DNA of 64,000 nt from the NCBI GenBank assembly GCA_900466945.1, contig UBNV01000003.1, positions 186,001 through 250,000 on the forward strand, read 5' to 3'. The notes under the pieces were generated by a model that was not told the DNA's origin, ran no database searches, and saw nothing but the letters and a program-made list of their open reading frames with translations. Source of the stretch: Hyphomicrobiales bacterium (GTDB taxonomy: Bacteria > Pseudomonadota > Alphaproteobacteria > Rhizobiales > Rhizobiaceae). Position 1 is the stretch's first letter. Every line of letters starts with the position of its first letter. Positions 60,778 to 64,000 of the stretch are shown in pieces. The translations under genes were made by a program, and so were the position numbers.

Positions 60778-61250
60778 TCACCGGGCGAAAGGCTTCTCCC
60801 TACTAACATCCTCGTTTCGAACGTTTCGCAGGAGGTAAATGCCATGGCAGGACGAGCGGTAAAGGCAGAAGGAAGGACCAGCCGCCGACTTCGCCGCCTG
60901 AGGCGGTACCTTGGACCCGCTGCTGGCAGATATCGCGAATGTGCCGAAGTCCCACAGCGCGTGATAGATAATCGCCGGTTAGATCGAGCCGGTGCGCACG
61001 AGAATGGCGATGAAGGCAAGCCGCTGAGTGTTGCAGTAAACACCCGCAGCAGGGCATGCAGGACTTCGCCCGTCGTCAGCGCGTTGAGGATGTGGACCGA
61101 GCCGAGCAGGATCGATGTCAAGATCATGGCGGGCCAGAGCTTCACCCGCGGGCGCAAAGCCTGAAACAGATCCCACGAAACATCGTTTCTTCCGAGAGAC
61201 CGACGAAGGCGGTGCTGAGAAGACGAGGCTCAGTGGAAGCCGGGCGTGCA
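60778..61250 (-). pseudogene. Remnant of a second CPBP-family protease gene
   Basis: Pieces of a CPBP (Abi/Rce1-like) protease lie in different frames on the minus strand: LSEETMFRGICFRL (motif 1), then KLWPAMILTSILLGSVHILNAL (motif 2), then LAFIAILVRTGSI, a TAA stop at 60979-60981 where Trp is expected, and PAIIYHALWDFGTFA. At least two frameshifts and one nonsense change are needed to join them, and the N-terminal membrane part is missing. The gene is dead; bounds are approximate. Confidence 0.75.
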
Positions 61251-61323
61251 CGGTCTTCGTGCTGTTGTCGCCCGCGACCATTGGTCGGCCCACCGATTGT
61301 CTGCGTCGTCGCGATGCACTCTT

Positions 61324-62220
61324 CTACCGGCGACGCCAGATCGGCGGCACAATGTTTGCGCGCCTCACAGCCAAGCGGAGAACCAAAACGCCCGTCATTG
61401 TGCAGTCGATCAGAGCAATCATACTTGCTTCCATGCCGAAGGCGCCTCCGGTTAAAAGCTCCGGACCTTCGATCACGGCCTTGAACAACCCGGGTTGTTC
61501 GAAGGCGCCTGACACCGCGCCGGAGAAGATGCCGCTCTGGGTGAAGTTTCAGGCGATATGCGCCCCGATGCTCAACCAGAGTCTTCGTGTCACCAGATAA
61601 AGCGCTGCCAGCAGCAGGCCTGCTTCGATGGTGATGGCCAGTGCGCCGACCATGGTGCCATCAGGATTTGTGAGGTGGACCATGCCGAAGATGACCGCCG
61701 AGACCAAAAGCGCAATCCAGCTTCCTGCAAGGGCTTCGACATTACGGAAGATTGTGCCCCGGTGCAGCAATTCCTCGAAAACGCCCGAACTCAAGGCCAT
61801 CGCCACCGATGGCAGCATCAGCGACGGAGGATTGATGGCCTCGATGCGATAGACGCCAAGAAGCATTAGCGTGGCGACACAGAGCGTGTAGAGACCAACA
61901 CCCGCGATCAGGCCGAGACCCAGTTCACGGCTCATCGATGAAAGAGCCAGTTCGCTGACCGGCCGCTGTTCGATGTAGCGCACGAAAGCGGCATAGACGG
62001 CAAGCGCGAGCGCGGCCATAAGGGCTGCGCTGACGATCCCCAGCAGCGGCTGATCGGCAAACCTCACGCTCCAGAAGCCGTTGCTGATGCCCATCAGCAC
62101 GAAAAGCAGAGGGCCAAGCAAGAGGATGCGCGTCAGCGGATACTGAAGAATGCGCAGCCAGAGTGACGACCTCCTCTCTGTTGCATCGCTTAAATCCCTT
62201 GTCGATTTTTGATGGGCCAA
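61324..62220 (-). pseudogene. CPBP-family membrane protease interrupted by an in-frame TGA
   Basis: A CPBP/Rce1-like intramembrane protease. Motif 1 is VFEELLHRGTIFR and motif 2 FGMVHLTNPDG. At 61549-61551 a TGA replaces the expected Trp codon within HIA(W)NFTQSGIFSG, and the same frame continues through 60-70 further residues with plausible helices (ASMIALIDCTMTGVLVLRLA) to a TAG at 61324. The truncated product would lose the Asn equivalent to the catalytic Asn of Rce1. The start is uncertain (TTG 62220 or GTG 62229), as the frame runs back into the neighbouring hydrolase gene. It could be an assembly error or true pseudogene. Confidence 0.8.
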
Positions 62221-62230
62221 GTGTCTAACC

Positions 62231-64000
62231 TCACTTCGCCGCCTTTGCCCAATCTGGAATGTACCACTCGATGTTGATGCTCTTCGCGCAGGCATCAGAC
62301 AGCTTGCGCCCGGGTTGGTTTATGAAAGCCACGCCCAGGTCTGCCACACAGGGCTGGTAGAGCAGCGCTCCATGTCCGGCCTCGGGGATCATGAAGACCT
62401 GTGCATTGTTGAGTTCCTCGGTTGCGATCTTGGCCCAGCTCGCTGGTGTCTGGCTGTCGTAGAGGCTGCCGATCGACAGAGTCGGAATGTCGCTTTGAAC
62501 CGGGACCTGCCAATTGTCGCGCTGGACCTTTTTGAAGGGAATGCAGGAGCCGAAGACGAAGCGCGCCGCCTCGTCGGCGTCATCGCCGATATAGGGATAT
62601 TTCTGCGCGGCCGTGAATGCCTGGTAGCCCTCGAAACTGTTGAAGGGCAGGTCTTCCTGGCAGGCATAGTTGAAGAGATAGAGGTCGCCGAAGAAACCCT
62701 CTTCCGACTTCGCGATGTCGCGCTGGATGATGGCGAAGGATCCCGCGAGTTCGGCATCGTTCATGCCGTCGATCAAGGCCATCAGCCGGGCCGTCGCTTC
62801 GCCCGTGGTATGGGTTTTGACGAAGGTCCCGAGGCTTTCCTTTGACGGGTTCGTGTTCTGCAGGGCGGCGTAGTCAGCCACCATGCTGGCCCCCTTCGAA
62901 GTATCGCTTCCGCGCGCGGCAATCAGTGCCTTCTCAAGCTCTGTATCGAACAGTATGGCGACAGGGCCATAGTTCTTTTCCGCATCGATCTCGTCGCGCA
63001 GCTCTTCGATGACGTTCTGGTTCGAGCGGTCTATCCTGGCCGAAATCACGGCATTGTCGGCCAATGTGCCGATCAGGGCGCGCTGCGTCTTGGGCAGCGT
63101 GGCAGAGGCCTTGGCAACGTCGTCGTCGCCTGGCATCGGCATGACGAAGTTGCGCCCGACCAGCAGGTCGACGGTGGGCATCTCTTGGCCGCGATGAAGC
63201 TCGTAGATGAAGGCCGGAAGATAAGGCGTCATCGACAGATTGCCGTATTTCGCGTTCCGCTCCTCGAAGGGACGGAAGATCGTCTTTGGCTCCACAGGCT
63301 TGCCCTGGTGCATGACCTTGCCGGCTTTCGCCGCGTGCAGCGTTTCGATGATCACCTTGTCGAGGTCTGGGAAGGTGGCATTGCAGGTCGTGTCCGCCTT
63401 GCACTGCTCGACCACGTGTTCGATCGGTTCGCTGACCTTTTGCGCGAAGGTGTCGTAAAGCTTTACCCAGGACGGCGCCACGCCGTCGATGATCACGGCG
63501 CGGATACCCTCCGGCGCAACCCGCATGGTTTCCAGGGCCAGCTTCGTGCCGTAGGACACGCCGTAGATGTTGTATCTCGTGTAGCCGAGGGCCTTGATGA
63601 TCGTCGAGACGTCCTTGGCATTTTCGGTGGTGTTGTATTTGGAGATGTCGATCCCGGCGGCTTCGATTTCCCGCAGGCAATCAGCAATGGTGTTGCTGCT
63701 CTCATTCGAGCCGTCAATGGCGGTAGTCGTGTATTCCTTCTTGGCAATCTTCGCCGCATTGGAAGCCAGAGCATTGAAGCACTTTACCGAGCGGCCGGAG
63801 AGACCGGCGGAACGCTGGTCCCAGAAGACGACGTCGCGAGTCTTGCGCCAGGGTTCGAATGCTTTGGCAAGGAGAGGAATCTGGACCATGGCGCTCGCGC
63901 CGGGACCACCCTGCAGGTAAACGAGCGGGTCGGTTTCCGGGTAGAGCGAATGCGACTTCAGGATTGCGAAGTCGAGGCTGATCTTCTTGCCGTCGGGCTT
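62231..64000 (-). CDS. Alpha/beta-hydrolase with C-terminal TAP-like domain (5' end outside window)
   Basis: At least 589 residues of a hydrolase related to tripeptidyl aminopeptidase/proline iminopeptidase (S33-type). The open frame continues through the right edge, where YLQGGPGASAM carries the oxyanion HGGPG-like motif. The nucleophile is in YGVSYGTKLA, the Asp is likely in SLYDSQTPASW, and the His in PEAGHGALLY, with a C-terminal domain typical of TAP-like proteins. Paired cysteines suggest export; a signal peptide would be beyond the window. It may be a peptidase or esterase. Confidence 0.88.
   Translation of the reverse strand, partial: KPDGKKISLDFAILKSHSLYPETDPLVYLQGGPGASAMVQIPLLAKAFEPWRKTRDVVFWDQRSAGLSGRSVKCFNALASNAAKIAKKEYTTTAIDGSNESSNTIADCLREIEAAGIDISKYNTTENAKDVSTIIKALGYTRYNIYGVSYGTKLALETMRVAPEGIRAVIIDGVAPSWVKLYDTFAQKVSEPIEHVVEQCKADTTCNATFPDLDKVIIETLHAAKAGKVMHQGKPVEPKTIFRPFEERNAKYGNLSMTPYLPAFIYELHRGQEMPTVDLLVGRNFVMPMPGDDDVAKASATLPKTQRALIGTLADNAVISARIDRSNQNVIEELRDEIDAEKNYGPVAILFDTELEKALIAARGSDTSKGASMVADYAALQNTNPSKESLGTFVKTHTTGEATARLMALIDGMNDAELAGSFAIIQRDIAKSEEGFFGDLYLFNYACQEDLPFNSFEGYQAFTAAQKYPYIGDDADEAARFVFGSCIPFKKVQRDNWQVPVQSDIPTLSIGSLYDSQTPASWAKIATEELNNAQVFMIPEAGHGALLYQPCVADLGVAFINQPGRKLSDACAKSINIEWYIPDWAKAAK

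Noticed and set aside
61324..62220. TGA read as tryptophan by an alternative genetic code
   Set aside because: All other genes in the window use TGG for Trp and TGA as a normal stop, so a local nonsense mutation is the simpler explanation.
1..64000. Mobile elements, CRISPR arrays, tRNA or rRNA genes
   Set aside because: No transposase or integrase, direct-repeat array or cloverleaf-like sequence was recognised by eye in either strand; a tRNA scan was not run.

Overview
The window reads as a chromosomal or chromid segment of a high-GC alphaproteobacterium, most likely Rhizobiaceae (Rhizobium/Agrobacterium/Sinorhizobium relatives). The signs are a fused SecDF, a Pha-type mrp operon with fused A and B subunits, a betaine N-demethylation island with an StcD-like enzyme, HWE-family histidine kinases, many overlapping ATGA/GTGA operon junctions and frequent GTG/TTG starts. 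No rRNA, tRNA, insertion sequence, integrase or CRISPR array was recognised.

Layout. 1-8.1 kb: 3' part of secDF, a small XRE regulator with direct repeats over its own start, then mrpAB-C-D-E-F-G, a Na+/H+ antiporter. 8.2-13.7 kb: TetR regulator divergent from a NitT/TauT-type ABC transporter, an FMN-dependent NtaA/DmoA-type monooxygenase and a flavin reductase, probably an uptake-and-oxidation pathway for an unknown small N- or S-compound. 13.7-16.7 kb: two-component system divergent from a PepSY protein and cytochrome b561. 16.8-18.8 kb: eptA-dgkA, lipid A phosphoethanolamine modification plus diacylglycerol recycling. 19.1-27 kb: complete kdpFABC-DE potassium pump and regulators, preceded by an extra 27-residue membrane peptide. 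27-34.2 kb: betaine/stachydrine-type demethylation genes (LysR, Rieske oxygenase, its reductase, an StcD/DgcA-like flavoenzyme, TetR, ureidoglycine aminohydrolase-like cupin). 34.4-37.6 kb: an SDR, then a compact membrane redox module built around a ferric-reductase-like/Rieske fusion. 37.6-43.1 kb: CaiB CoA-transferase, OpgC-like membrane protein and TPP enzyme in one operon, then an esterase and a membrane protein. 43.1-47.2 kb: ECF sigma, zinc anti-sigma and TTC38-type TPR operon; a TetR/SDR divergent pair. 47.7-49.4 kb: small stress-type proteins including DUF1488. 49.5-54.3 kb: a glycosyltransferase fusion, GH130 and AGE epimerase operon. 54.6-60.7 kb: KaiC-like ATPase, pseudo-receiver HWE kinase, receiver proteins, BLUF photoreceptor, cold-shock protein, PRC-barrel protein. 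60.8-62.2 kb: two decaying CPBP protease genes. 62.2-64 kb: secreted-type alpha/beta hydrolase running off the right edge.

Themes are ion homeostasis (Mrp, Kdp), osmolyte catabolism, envelope modification and environmental sensing. The least explained parts are the KaiC/pseudo-receiver kinase pair, the Rieske/ferric-reductase module, and the GT/GH130/AGE locus. The CPBP genes show pseudogenisation in progress. All functional calls are from reading translations and motifs; no database search was run.
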